Both the position numbers and the translations under genes were made by a program. The notes under the pieces were generated by a model. The model was not told the DNA's origin. It made no database searches and was given only the letters and a program-made list of their open reading frames with translations. From Pseudomonas sp. MWU13-2105 (GTDB lineage Bacteria > Pseudomonadota > Gammaproteobacteria > Pseudomonadales > Pseudomonadaceae), in the NCBI RefSeq assembly GCF_023242315.1, contig NZ_JALLIY010000008.1, positions 1 through 64,000 of the forward strand: a stretch of DNA of 64,000 nt. The letters run 5' to 3'. How positions within the stretch are numbered: position 1 is the first letter of the stretch; each line of letters begins with the position of its first letter. This document shows, piece by piece, positions 40,569 through 52,829 of this stretch.

Positions 40569-41273
40569 TCAGCGCCTTGCCACATCCGAAAAGTAGAACT
40601 TGTCCAGGGTGTGCCGCGACTCGGTGTATTCGAATTGCCGACCATCCTGCAGGAACGTCTGGTTCTTCACCACGATCACATGGCTGGCCCCGTCCAGATC
40701 CAGGTGCAGCAGGTCGTCGCGGCTGCAGCGGGCCGCCTCGATGGTGCGCTGGGCAAAGCTGATGCTCAGTTGCAGGGTTTTCTCGATATAGGCATAGATC
40801 GACTGTTCGGCGATCTCCCGGGTCAGGCCGGGGATCCGGTCGGCGACGAAATAGTTGATGTCGAGGATGATCCGCTTGCCGTCGATGCGCCGCACCCGCT
40901 TGATGCGAATCACCGGGCTGCCCGGCTCGGCATCCAGGCGCTCCTGGAGCGAGCCCTCAAGGGGGATCTCGCTGAACTCCACCACTTCGGTGCCGATATT
41001 GCTGCCAAGGCTGGAGTGGGCTTCCTGGAAGCTGACGATGCCGCCCAATTGAAACTCGATCGGGCTGCGGGACAGCACGAAGGTGCCCTTGCCATGGATC
41101 TTCTGCGCGAAACCGCGCTCCTGCAATTGCTCGATGGCCTTGCGCACGGTGCCGCGGCTGGCCTGGTAGCTGTCCATCAGCTCGGTTTCCGACGGCAACC
41201 GGGCGCCTTTTTCCAATTGCTCTGTGGTAATGCTGGCAAGCAGATCACTGTAGATCTGGTTGTATTTGCTCAT
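40569..41273 (-). CDS. treR: trehalose operon repressor (GntR/UTRA family)
   Basis: A 234-residue regulator with a GntR winged helix-turn-helix at residues 1-70 (QIYSDLLASI..., GARLPSETELMDSYQASRGTVRKAIEQLQERGF) and a UTRA effector domain after about residue 85. TreR-type proteins bind trehalose-6-phosphate and release their operators. It is divergent from the trehalose transporter gene, and a double palindromic operator lies in the 225-bp intergenic space. Start ATG 41273; longer in-frame starts run into the divergent genes and are rejected. Confidence 0.92.
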   Translation of the reverse strand: MSKYNQIYSDLLASITTEQLEKGARLPSETELMDSYQASRGTVRKAIEQLQERGFAQKIHGKGTFVLSRSPIEFQLGGIVSFQEAHSSLGSNIGTEVVEFSEIPLEGSLQERLDAEPGSPVIRIKRVRRIDGKRIILDINYFVADRIPGLTREIAEQSIYAYIEKTLQLSISFAQRTIEAARCSRDDLLHLDLDGASHVIVVKNQTFLQDGRQFEYTESRHTLDKFYFSDVARR

Positions 41274-41396
41274 GCTGGTCGCTCTGGATCGAAAGTACTC
41301 GCCAACAGGGTAGCCGACGCGATGTCTGGGATCCTGAACCTTAAGGGCAGGTCGAAATTTTGTCCATTTGTCGGATCTTTTACCGATAACCCTCAA

Positions 41397-41438
41397 ACTC
41401 GTCTGTACGAGTTGTTGCTTTAACTCGTACAGACGAGT
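41397..41438 (+). promoter_or_regulatory. double TreR operator overlapping the treP promoter
   Basis: Two 16-bp palindromes, ACTCGTCTGTACGAGT (41397-41412) and ACTCGTACAGACGAGT (41423-41438), are also inverted copies of each other. A fair promoter (TTGCTT 41415-41420, 17 bases, TATTTT 41438-41443) places the second operator in the spacer. A repressor bound here would block RNA polymerase. Confidence 0.8.
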
Positions 41439-41498
41439 ATTTTTCATTCCTGTGTGCTGCCAACACCCTCCAATAACAAGAAACAGTGGAAGAAAAGC

Positions 41499-42941
41499 AT
41501 GAGCCACGACTATCCGAATATCGCCCGCGAGCTGCTGCAAGGCCTCGGTGGCGCTGAAAACCTCGAGCAGGCCGCTCACTGTGTCACCCGTCTGCGCCTG
41601 GCCCTCAAGGACCCGAGCCTGGTCGACAAGGCCGCGCTGGCCAATATCGACCTGGTGAAAGGCACTTTCTTTACCGGCGGTTTGTTCCAGATCGTCATCG
41701 GTCCGGGGGAGGTTGAGCGTGTCTACGCCGCCCTGCGCGAAATCACCGGGCTGGCCGCCTCGACCATCGCCGACGTCAAGCAGAAGAGCGCCGACAAGAT
41801 CAACGCGGTACAGCGTCTGGTGCGGGTGTTCTCCGATGTGTTCATGCCGATCCTGCCGGCGCTGATCATTGCCGGCCTGCTGATGGGGGTGAACAACCTC
41901 ATGGGCGCCAAGGGCATGTTCATCGACGGCAAGACCTTGCTCGAGGCCTATCCGTCGCTGGACGGCGTGTGGAGCCTGATCAACCTGATGGCCAACACTT
42001 CCTTCGTGTTCCTTCCGGCCCTGGTGGGCTGGTCGGCGGCCAAGCGTTTTGGCGGCAGTGAAATCCTCGGCATCGTGCTCGGCCTGATGCTGGTGCACCC
42101 CGACCTGCTCAATGCCTGGAACTACGGCAAGGCGGTCGCCGGCCTGGACGGCCAGAGCCTGCCGTACTTCGATATCTTCGGCTGGTTCCGGATTGAGAAG
42201 GTCGGCTACCAGGGGCAGATCCTGCCGATCCTGATGGCCGCCTATGTCATGAGCGTCATCGAGAAATGGCTGCGGGCGCGGGTGCCGAATGCCATCCAGT
42301 TGCTGGTGGTGCCTATTACCACCATCGTTGTCACTGGCGTGCTGGCCCTGGCGGTCATCGGTCCGGTGACCCGTCACCTGGGTATCCTGATCACCGAAGG
42401 TGTGGTCATGCTGTTCAACGTGGCGCCGGCGCTGGGCGGCGCGATCTTCGGCCTGCTCTATGCGCCCTTGGTGATCACCGGCATGCACCACATGTTCCTC
42501 GCGGTGGACCTGCAACTGATCGCTACCCAGGGCGGCACCTTTATCTGGCCGATGATCGTCATGTCCAACCTGGCCCAGGGCAGCGCGGCACTGGCGGTGT
42601 TCTACATGAGCCGCAATGCGCGGGACCGCAGCATGGCGTCGACCTCGGCGATTTCCGCCTACTTCGGCATCACTGAGCCTGCGATGTTCGGCGTCAACCT
42701 GCGTTACAAGTTTCCGTTCTATGCCGCGCTGATCGGTTCGGCGCTGGGCAGCATCTTCCTCTCGCTGAACAAGATCCAGGCCTCGGCCATCGGCGTCGGC
42801 GGCTTGCCGGGCTTCATCTCGATCATTCCGCAATACATCCCGATGTTCATCGTCGGCATGGTCATCGCCATGGTCGTGCCGTTCGTGCTGACCTGCGGGT
42901 TGAGCCTGAAAATCGTCCGGCCCGGCTACCGCGTCGCCTGA
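41499..42941 (+). CDS. treP: trehalose-specific PTS transporter, IIBC components
   Basis: Imports trehalose with phosphorylation to trehalose-6-phosphate. The 480-residue protein has an N-terminal IIB domain with the phospho-cysteine Cys28 (AAHCVTRLRLAL) and a IIC membrane domain of about ten helices from residue 100, including GITEPAMFGVNLRYKFPF. It has no IIA domain; the EIIA domain of the downstream fusion protein would supply the phosphate. ATG 41499 follows GGAAG. Alternative name treB. Confidence 0.94.
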   Translation: MSHDYPNIARELLQGLGGAENLEQAAHCVTRLRLALKDPSLVDKAALANIDLVKGTFFTGGLFQIVIGPGEVERVYAALREITGLAASTIADVKQKSADKINAVQRLVRVFSDVFMPILPALIIAGLLMGVNNLMGAKGMFIDGKTLLEAYPSLDGVWSLINLMANTSFVFLPALVGWSAAKRFGGSEILGIVLGLMLVHPDLLNAWNYGKAVAGLDGQSLPYFDIFGWFRIEKVGYQGQILPILMAAYVMSVIEKWLRARVPNAIQLLVVPITTIVVTGVLALAVIGPVTRHLGILITEGVVMLFNVAPALGGAIFGLLYAPLVITGMHHMFLAVDLQLIATQGGTFIWPMIVMSNLAQGSAALAVFYMSRNARDRSMASTSAISAYFGITEPAMFGVNLRYKFPFYAALIGSALGSIFLSLNKIQASAIGVGGLPGFISIIPQYIPMFIVGMVIAMVVPFVLTCGLSLKIVRPGYRVA

Positions 42942-43023
42942 TCCGGCAGCGTCAGCGCGAGGGTGCTCGCGCTGGCGCCGCAAAACACAACACGGCTACC
43001 ACTGGCACTACCAAGGAATCCCC

Positions 43024-45997
<2,974 letters not shown>

Positions 45998-46060
45998 GTC
46001 CTATGCTGGCGTGGCCTTCGCCGCGCCGGCGCTTCAAAGAACAATGATAAAGGTGATGTC

Positions 46061-48598
46061 ATGACCGCAACCCCTTCCCTGGAACTGCTCGCGCCCCTGT
46101 CCGGGGTGCTGATCGAACTGGATCAGGTGCCTGATCCGGTGTTCTCCAGTCGCATGATCGGCGACGGCCTGTGCATCGACCCGACGTCTTCGGTGCTCTG
46201 CGCACCGTTGGCCGGGGTGGTGAGCAATGTCCAGGCCAGCGGCCATGCCATCAGCATTACCGATGACCAGGGTGTGCAGGTGCTGATGCATATCGGCCTG
46301 GACACCGTGCAGCTTCAGGGCAAGGGCTTCACCGCCCTGGTCCGCGAAGGTGAGCGGGTGACGGCCGGACAGGCGTTGATCGAGTTCGATGTCGACTACA
46401 TCGCCTTGCACGCCCGCAGCCTGCTGACCCTGGTGTTGGTGGTCAGTGGCGAGACATTTGCCCGGCTGGCACCGGCCAGTGGTTTGATTGAAAGCGGCGC
46501 TCCACTGTTGCGGATCAAGCACAACGGCGCATCGGCGGGCCCGGTGGTGGAAGAGGAAGGCGAGGCGTTGTTCTCAAGCCCCGTGACCTTGCCCAACGCC
46601 AACGGCCTGCACGCCCGCCCGGCGGCGGTGCTGGCCCAGGCGGCCAAGGGTTTTGCCGCGAGCATCGTGGTGCATCGGCGCCAGGACAGCGCGAATGCCA
46701 AGTCCCTGGTGGCGATCATGGCCTTGCAGACGGTGCGTGGCGATGTGTTGCAGGTCAGTGCGGTGGGCGAGGATGCCCAGGCCGCCATCGACGCGCTGGC
46801 GGCCTTGCTGGCCGAGGGGTGTGGTGAGTCGGTCGAGCCTGCGGCGGTGATCGATATTCCCGTGGTGGTCGAGGCGTCTTCGCCGACCCTGTTGCGCGGC
46901 GTTTGTGCTTCGCCGGGTTCGGCGTTCGGTCGGGTGGTGCAGGTGGCCGAACAGCGGCTGGAAGTTCCGGAATTCGGTTCCGACGAGCCCCATGAGCGCG
47001 CATCGCTCGAACGGGCTCTGGACGAAGCGACCCAGGCCTTGCGGCGGCTGCGGGACAACACCGAGGGCAGCGCCCAGGCGCAGATTTTCCGCGCGCATCA
47101 GGAATTGCTGGAAGACCCGAGCCTGCTGGAGCAGGCCCGGGTTCTGCTCGCCCAGGGTAAAAGCGCGGCGTTCGCCTGGCGCCAGGTCACCGAGGACACC
47201 TGCGCGCTGTTCGAACGCCTGGGCAGCAGCTTGCTGGCGGAGCGCGCGCTGGATTTGAAGGACGTCGGCCAGCGCGTGCTGCGGCTGATTCTCGGGGTCG
47301 AGGAGCGGGTCACCGAGATGCCGGACGACGCGATCCTGATTGCCGAGCAACTGACCCCGTCGCAAACGGCCGCACTCGATACCCGTCGGGTCCTCGGCTT
47401 CGTCACCGTCGGTGGTGGGGCGACCAGCCATGTGGCGATCCTGGCCCGGGCATTCGGTTTGCCGGCACTCTGCGGTTTGCCCGCCGAGGTCCTGAAGGTG
47501 CCCGCCGGTACCCAGGTGTTGCTCGATGCCGACCTCGGGCGCCTGCACCTGATGCCGGAAGAGGCGGATGTGCAACGCCTGCTGGTCAAGCGCCAGGAGC
47601 AACGCCAGCGTCACCAGCGCGAGACGGAGCAGGCATCCGAGGCGGCGCGCACCCGTGACGGTCATCATTTCGAGGTCACCGCCAACGTCGCCTCTTTGCA
47701 AGAGGTGGAGCAGTCCCTGACCCTGGGCGGCGAAGGGGTCGGCCTGCTGCGTTCCGAGTTTCTCTATCTGGAGCGCCAGAGCGCGCCGAGTGTCGAGGAG
47801 CAGGCGGCGACCTATTCGGCCATTGCCCGCGCGCTGGGGCTACAGCGCAACCTGGTGGTCCGCACCCTCGACGTCGGTGGCGACAAGCCCCTGGCCTACG
47901 TGCCGATGGAGACTGAAGCCAACCCCTTCCTCGGCATGCGCGGGATTCGCCTGTGCCTGCAACGCCCGGAGCTGTTGCGCCAGCAATTGCGCGGGATTCT
48001 CGCCTGTGCCGGGCTGACTCAACTGCACATCATGCTGCCGATGATCACCCAACTGTCCGAGTTGCGGCAGGCACGGCAGTTTCTCGAGGATGAAGCCCTG
48101 GCGCTGGGGCTCAAGGCCCTGCCGAAACTGGGGATCATGATCGAAGTGCCGGCGGCGGCCTTGATGGCCGACCTGTTCGCCCCCGAGGTGGACTTCTTTT
48201 CCATCGGCACCAATGACCTGACCCAGTACACCCTGGCCATGGACCGCGACCACCCGCAACTGGCGAGCCAGGCCGACAGCCTGCACCCGGCGGTATTGCG
48301 CTTGATCGCCACCACCGTGAAAGCCGCCCATGCCCATGGCAAGCCGGTCAGCGTGTGTGGCGCGCTGGCCTCCGAGGCGCTGGCGGTGCCGGTGCTGCTG
48401 GGCCTGGGCGTGGACGAACTGTCGGTCAGCGTGCCGCTGATTCCGGCGATCAAGGCCGCGGTGCGCGAGGTCGAGTTGACCGAGTGCCAGCTGCTGGCGC
48501 AACGGATTCTTGGCTTGGAAAACGCCGGGCAGGTGCGTGAAGCCTTGCTCGCTCATCAACACACCACGGCGCTGCAGCCGCGGGTCCTGGAGAACTGA
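46061..48598 (+). CDS. PTS EIIA(Glc)-HPr-enzyme I fusion protein
   Basis: A single 845-residue protein carries three PTS steps. EIIA-Glc domain is residues 1-160, phospho-His77 in VLMHIGLDTV. HPr is 170-255, phospho-His184 in NANGLHARPAA. Enzyme I is from about 278, phospho-His457 in GGGATSHVAIL, with the PEP-binding barrel containing GGEGVGLLRSEFLYL and FFSIGTNDLTQYTLAMDRDHP. All three phosphorylated histidines are present. With the IIBC transporter upstream this makes a complete chain from PEP to trehalose. AAAGGTGA precedes the start. Confidence 0.95.
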   Translation: MTATPSLELLAPLSGVLIELDQVPDPVFSSRMIGDGLCIDPTSSVLCAPLAGVVSNVQASGHAISITDDQGVQVLMHIGLDTVQLQGKGFTALVREGERVTAGQALIEFDVDYIALHARSLLTLVLVVSGETFARLAPASGLIESGAPLLRIKHNGASAGPVVEEEGEALFSSPVTLPNANGLHARPAAVLAQAAKGFAASIVVHRRQDSANAKSLVAIMALQTVRGDVLQVSAVGEDAQAAIDALAALLAEGCGESVEPAAVIDIPVVVEASSPTLLRGVCASPGSAFGRVVQVAEQRLEVPEFGSDEPHERASLERALDEATQALRRLRDNTEGSAQAQIFRAHQELLEDPSLLEQARVLLAQGKSAAFAWRQVTEDTCALFERLGSSLLAERALDLKDVGQRVLRLILGVEERVTEMPDDAILIAEQLTPSQTAALDTRRVLGFVTVGGGATSHVAILARAFGLPALCGLPAEVLKVPAGTQVLLDADLGRLHLMPEEADVQRLLVKRQEQRQRHQRETEQASEAARTRDGHHFEVTANVASLQEVEQSLTLGGEGVGLLRSEFLYLERQSAPSVEEQAATYSAIARALGLQRNLVVRTLDVGGDKPLAYVPMETEANPFLGMRGIRLCLQRPELLRQQLRGILACAGLTQLHIMLPMITQLSELRQARQFLEDEALALGLKALPKLGIMIEVPAAALMADLFAPEVDFFSIGTNDLTQYTLAMDRDHPQLASQADSLHPAVLRLIATTVKAAHAHGKPVSVCGALASEALAVPVLLGLGVDELSVSVPLIPAIKAAVREVELTECQLLAQRILGLENAGQVREALLAHQHTTALQPRVLEN

Positions 48599-48600
48599 AC

Positions 48601-48891
48601 ATGTTCGAGAAATTTCAGCGGGCGTTCTGGAAAGCCCTGACACCGGACCTGGTGGCGGATCAACCGAGTGCGCCGGTTGCCACCGCAGAGGCGGCCTTGC
48701 CCGCGGAGATCGTCGCGGCCCTGGGCGGCGCGGGCAATCTCAAGTCTCACCAGCGCGTGGCACTGACGCGCCTGCGCGTGGCATTGAATGACAGCACCCG
48801 GGTCGATCAGTCGGCGCTGCGGGCGGCGGGTGTCGCCGGGGTGATGATCCTGGCCGGTGGCGTGACCCATTTGTTGCTGGGTCTGGACTGA
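48601..48891 (+). CDS. stand-alone PTS IIB-like protein lacking the phospho-cysteine
   Basis: A 96-residue protein two bases after the EIIA-HPr-EI gene. Residues 35-95 match a glucose-family IIB domain (EIVAALGGAGNLKSH, ALTRLRVAL, AGVAGVMILAGG). In active IIB domains a cysteine precedes the TRLRV segment; here that position is Ala54, and the protein has no cysteine at all. It therefore cannot carry phosphate in the usual way and may have a regulatory or structural role. No membrane helix is evident. Confidence 0.85.
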   Translation: MFEKFQRAFWKALTPDLVADQPSAPVATAEAALPAEIVAALGGAGNLKSHQRVALTRLRVALNDSTRVDQSALRAAGVAGVMILAGGVTHLLLGLD

Positions 48892-48979
48892 TTTCCTTAG
48901 CGTTTCGCAACTGCGGGTGTATCGTATTCGCCTTTTGCGCGTCCTGGTGCGCGGCTGAATAGGTGAGGTGGTTGCGTTC

Positions 48980-50356
48980 ATGTCCTTTACCCGTCGACAG
49001 ATACTCGGTGGACTGGCCGGTCTTGCAGTGGTCGGCGTTGGCGCCGGCGGTGCATCGCGTTACTGGTTGGGGAAAATGGCCGACGCCGATGCCGGCCATG
49101 ACTATGAGCTGATCGCCGCGCCCCTTGACGTCGAGCTGGTGGCCGGACATCAAACCCCGGCCTGGGCCTTCGGCCCGTCGGCGCCGGGCACCGAGTTGCG
49201 GGTGCGCCAGGGCGAGTGGTTGCGGGTACGCTTTATCAATCAGTTGCCGGTGGCTACCACTATTCATTGGCACGGTATCCGCCTGCCGCTGGAAATGGAC
49301 GGCGTGCCCTACGTGTCGCAACTACCGGTGTTGCCCGGCGAGTATTTCGACTACAGGTTCCGCGTCCCGGATGCTGGCAGCTATTGGTATCACCCTCACG
49401 TCAACAGCAGCGAGGAACTGGGTCGTGGCCTGGTCGGTCCGTTGATCGTCGAAGAACGCGAGCCCACCGGTTTCCAGCACGAACGCACCTTGAGCCTGAA
49501 AAGCTGGCACGTCGATGATGAGGGGGCCTTCGTGCCGTTCAGCATTCCCCGTGAAGCCGCTCGTGGCGGGACGGCGGGGCGCCTGTCGACCGTCAATGGC
49601 GTGCCGCAGGCGGTGGTCGAGTTGCCGGCCGGGCAGATTACCCGGGTGCGTCTGCTCAACCTCGACAACACCCTGACCTATCGCCTCAATATCCCCGGTG
49701 TCGAAGCGCGGATCTATGCACTGGATGGCAATCCGGTCGAGCCGCGGCCGCTGGGCAAGGAATACTGGCTGGGGCCGGGGATGCGCATCTGCCTGGCGAT
49801 CAAGGCGCCACCGGCCGGTGAGGAATTGTCCCTGCGCAACGGCCCCGTGCGCCTGGCGACCTTGCGCTCCGTGGCCGCCAGCGACACGCCGGGGGACTGG
49901 CCGAAGGCCTTGCCGGCCAACCCGGTGGCCGAGCCGGACCTGGCCAATGCGCAAAAGCTCAACTTCAATTTCGAATGGGTTGGCTCGGTTTCCGTGAACG
50001 TCGATAATGGCCGCCCGCCGAGCCTCTGGCAGATCAACGGCAAGGCCTGGGACATCACCGACAAGACCTGCGCCGACCGGCCCATCGCCAAGCTGGTGAA
50101 GGGCAAGAGCTATATTTTTGAATTGAAAAACATGACCCAGTATCAACATCCGATCCACTTGCACGGCATGAGCTTCAAGGTCATCGCCTCGAACCGCAAG
50201 GCGATCATGCCGTACTTCACCGACACCTACCTGCTGGGCAAGAATGAGCGGGCACGGGTGGCGCTGGTCGCGGATAACCCGGGGGTGTGGATGTTCCATT
50301 GCCATGTGATCGACCATATGGAAACCGGCCTGATGGCCGCCATCGAGGTGGCTTGA
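48980..50356 (+). CDS. cumA: multicopper oxidase, CumA-like
   Basis: A 458-residue periplasmic oxidase with a probable Tat signal (TRRQILGG, then a hydrophobic stretch). Copper sites are complete: HWHG (His96, His98), HPH (His138, His140), and near the C-terminus HPIHLHG and HCHVIDHMETGLM. Sequence and start closely resemble CumA of P. putida GB-1, first linked to manganese oxidation, a role later questioned. ATG 48980 is used; GTG 48968 is possible. Its stop overlaps the tadA start by one base. Confidence 0.85.
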   Translation: MSFTRRQILGGLAGLAVVGVGAGGASRYWLGKMADADAGHDYELIAAPLDVELVAGHQTPAWAFGPSAPGTELRVRQGEWLRVRFINQLPVATTIHWHGIRLPLEMDGVPYVSQLPVLPGEYFDYRFRVPDAGSYWYHPHVNSSEELGRGLVGPLIVEEREPTGFQHERTLSLKSWHVDDEGAFVPFSIPREAARGGTAGRLSTVNGVPQAVVELPAGQITRVRLLNLDNTLTYRLNIPGVEARIYALDGNPVEPRPLGKEYWLGPGMRICLAIKAPPAGEELSLRNGPVRLATLRSVAASDTPGDWPKALPANPVAEPDLANAQKLNFNFEWVGSVSVNVDNGRPPSLWQINGKAWDITDKTCADRPIAKLVKGKSYIFELKNMTQYQHPIHLHGMSFKVIASNRKAIMPYFTDTYLLGKNERARVALVADNPGVWMFHCHVIDHMETGLMAAIEVA

Positions 50357-50847
50357 TGCGTCAGATACGCCCCGCGCCGATCATCGACCGCAGTCGCGAC
50401 CAGGACTTCATGCGTGAAGCCCTGGCGCTGGCCGCCCAGGGCGCGTTGCTGGGCGAGGTGCCGGTGGGCGCGGTGCTGGTGCGGGACGGCGAGATCATCG
50501 GGCGTGGCTTCAATTGCCCGATCAGTGGCAGCGATCCGAGCGCTCATGCCGAGATGGTCGCCATCCGTGCCGCCGCCCAGGCGCTCGACAACTATCGGCT
50601 GCCGGGCAGCACGTTGTATGTGACCCTGGAGCCGTGCAGCATGTGCGCCGGGTTGATCGTGCATTCGCGGATTGCACGGGTGGTCTATGGCGCGCTGGAG
50701 CCCAAGGCCGGGATAGTGCAGAGCCAGGGGCAGTTCTTTACCCAGGACTTTCTCAATCACCGGGTGTTGTTCGAAGGTGGGGTGCTGGCCGAGGAGTGCG
50801 GGGCGATTCTCAGCGAGTTCTTCAAGGCCCGCAGAAGCAAGTCCTGA
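50356..50847 (+). CDS. tadA: tRNA-specific adenosine-34 deaminase TadA
   Basis: Converts A34 to inosine in tRNA-Arg(ACG). The zinc deaminase motifs are HAEMVAI (His64, proton-shuttling Glu66) and PCSMCAG (Cys94, Cys97). 163 residues with ATG 50356, which overlaps the multicopper oxidase stop (TGATG). An upstream in-frame ATG at 50287 lies within the oxidase gene and is rejected. Confidence 0.96.
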   Translation: MRQIRPAPIIDRSRDQDFMREALALAAQGALLGEVPVGAVLVRDGEIIGRGFNCPISGSDPSAHAEMVAIRAAAQALDNYRLPGSTLYVTLEPCSMCAGLIVHSRIARVVYGALEPKAGIVQSQGQFFTQDFLNHRVLFEGGVLAEECGAILSEFFKARRSKS

Positions 50848-50859
50848 GTCGGGCCTGCC

Positions 50860-51816
50860 TTACTTGCGGGCGACCATCACCGCCCGCATCGGCGCCGGCA
50901 GCCCTTCGATGGTCTTGCTGTGATCCTCCGGATCGAGGAAGTCACTCAACGATTGGTACTTCATCCATTCGGTCCCGCGCTGTTCCCGCACCGTGGTCAC
51001 GCTCACATCGACACAGCGCACATCGCTGAATCCGGCGCGGCGCAACCAGCGCTCCAGCGCCGGCACCGACGGCAGGAACCAGACATTGCGCATCTGCGCG
51101 TAGCGGTCCTCCGGCATCAGCACCTGATGTTCGTCACCTTCCACCACCAGGGTTTCCAGCACCAGTTCGCCACCCTTGACCAGGCAGTCCTTGAGCGCCA
51201 GCAAATGCTCGATGGGCGAGCGCCGATGGTAGAACACACCCATGGAAAACACCGTGTCGAAACCTTCCAGCTCGGCCGGCAGGTCCTCGAAGGGGAACGG
51301 CAGGTGCCAGGCCGACGGCGCTGACAAATAACGCTGCACCGCCTGGAACTGACAGAAGAACAGCCAATTCGGATCGACGCCGATCACCGTGTCCGCGCCG
51401 GCCCCGAGCATGCGCCACATGTAGTAGCCGTTGCCGCAACCGACATCGAGAATGCGCTTGCCCTTGAGGTCCAGGTGCGGGGCGACCCGCGACCATTTCC
51501 AGTCCGAGCGCCATTCGGTGTCGACATGCACGCCGAACAGATCGAACGGGCCCTTGCGCCACGGGCACAAGCCCATCAGCGCCGTGCGCATCTGCGCGCG
51601 GGTGGCGTCGTCGCAGTCAGTGTCCAGAGTCAGGCCATTGAGCAGATCGACTTGTGTCGGCTGGATCTTCGGTAGCGCATCGAGCGCACTCTGCCAACGT
51701 TCCAGGTCGCCATGACCCTTTTTCATGCGGGCATCGAGTTGTGCTTGCAGACCATTGGCCCATTCGGCCAGAGGGCTGCCCGCCAGGTGGCGGGCGAGGG
51801 GGGACAGATCAATCAT
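50860..51816 (-). CDS. cmoB: tRNA 5-methoxyuridine(34)/uridine 5-oxyacetic acid(34) synthase CmoB
   Basis: Transfers the carboxymethyl group of carboxy-S-adenosylmethionine to 5-hydroxyuridine 34 in tRNA. The 318-residue protein has a Rossmann methyltransferase core with [15 protein letters not shown] (near residue 120) and the family segment [16 protein letters not shown]. It overlaps cmoA by ATGA, so the enzyme that makes the cofactor is coupled to its user. Confidence 0.96.
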   Translation of the reverse strand: MIDLSPLARHLAGSPLAEWANGLQAQLDARMKKGHGDLERWQSALDALPKIQPTQVDLLNGLTLDTDCDDATRAQMRTALMGLCPWRKGPFDLFGVHVDTEWRSDWKWSRVAPHLDLKGKRILDVGCGNGYYMWRMLGAGADTVIGVDPNWLFFCQFQAVQRYLSAPSAWHLPFPFEDLPAELEGFDTVFSMGVFYHRRSPIEHLLALKDCLVKGGELVLETLVVEGDEHQVLMPEDRYAQMRNVWFLPSVPALERWLRRAGFSDVRCVDVSVTTVREQRGTEWMKYQSLSDFLDPEDHSKTIEGLPAPMRAVMVARK

Positions 51817-52556
51817 GGCAGGGCAATCAACGAGGCAAAGTTAAGGCATTGGAACCAGGGCACGACTTTCGAGAAGCCCGCGGCCAGCAGGCGTTCGCGG
51901 TGTTCTTCGAGGCTGTCGGGTTTCATGACGTTTTCGATGGCGCTGCGCTTCTGGGCAATTTCCAGTTCGCTGTAGCCATTGGCGCGCTTGAAGGCGACGT
52001 GCAGATCGGTGAGCAGCGCGTGTTCTTCGAGGTCATTGAAGCGCAGCTTCTCCGAGAGGATCAGCGCGCCACCCGGCAGCAAGGCCTGGCGGATGCGTCC
52101 GAGCAAGGCCCGGCGCTGTTCCGGGGCGATGAATTGCAGGGTGAAGTTCAGCGCCACCACCGAGGCCGGCTGGAATTCCAGGGCGAGGATATCGCCCTCG
52201 ATCACCTCCACCGGCAGCAGCTCCTGGAACATCGAGTCCTGGCCGTTGAGGTACTGGCGGCAGCGTTCGACCATGGCCGCGGAGTTATCCACCGCGATGA
52301 CCTTGCAACCGTCGCTGCGCACGTGACGGCGCAAGGCCTGGGTCACCGCGCCGAGGGAACTGCCGAGGTCGTAGAGTACGCTGTGCGGCTGGGCGAACTG
52401 CGCCGCCAGCACGCCGAGGTTCTCGACAATGGTCGGGTAGCCGGGCACCGAGCGCTTGATCATGTCCGGGAAGACCCGCACCACGTCTTCGTTGAAGGCG
52501 AAGTCCGGCACCTGGGCCAGGGGCTGGGCGAAAAGGCGATCGGGTTCTTTGCTCAC
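51813..52556 (-). CDS. cmoA: carboxy-S-adenosyl-L-methionine synthase CmoA
   Basis: Makes carboxy-SAM from SAM and prephenate. From the GTG at 52556 the product is 247 residues and begins [13 protein letters not shown]. The SAM-binding fold has [13 protein letters not shown] (near residue 60) and [14 protein letters not shown]. The frame is open further upstream to 52814, but that part crosses a REPIN and is not coding. Overlaps cmoB by four bases. Confidence 0.95.
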   Translation of the reverse strand: MSKEPDRLFAQPLAQVPDFAFNEDVVRVFPDMIKRSVPGYPTIVENLGVLAAQFAQPHSVLYDLGSSLGAVTQALRRHVRSDGCKVIAVDNSAAMVERCRQYLNGQDSMFQELLPVEVIEGDILALEFQPASVVALNFTLQFIAPEQRRALLGRIRQALLPGGALILSEKLRFNDLEEHALLTDLHVAFKRANGYSELEIAQKRSAIENVMKPDSLEEHRERLLAAGFSKVVPWFQCLNFASLIALP

Positions 52557-52686
52557 GGCGGTTCCGGCGGATGCTGAAAAGGCCGGCATTTTAGCCAAGT
52601 TGGCGCCGCGATGCGCGCCTTGTCGGATAAAACGCCAAGGCGGTCGTAATGCTATCCAGTTAAGGCCGAACACCCTCCATGTGCTC

Positions 52687-52753
52687 GTAGAGCTTGCTCG
52701 TGAAGGGGGCCTTGAGGCCGCCAAAAGCTTCGTGGGCAAGCTCCGCTCCCACA
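52687..52753. repeat. REPIN
   Basis: Inverted REP arms GTAGAGCTTGCTCGTGAAG and CTTCGTGGGCAAGCTCCGC in the 273-bp gap between cmoA and the YhhN gene. The left arm is truncated. Confidence 0.7.
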
Positions 52754-52829
52754 CTGACGCTTCGCGTCCCAGAGCGCGCGTCGCCCTGCCTGTTGCAAAG
52801 TCGTCGCAACACACTTTTATAGGCCGGGT

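Noticed and set aside
40569-42983. 804-codon minus-strand frame containing treR
   Set aside because: Only the last 234 codons are TreR; the rest is antisense to treP and crosses the operator region.
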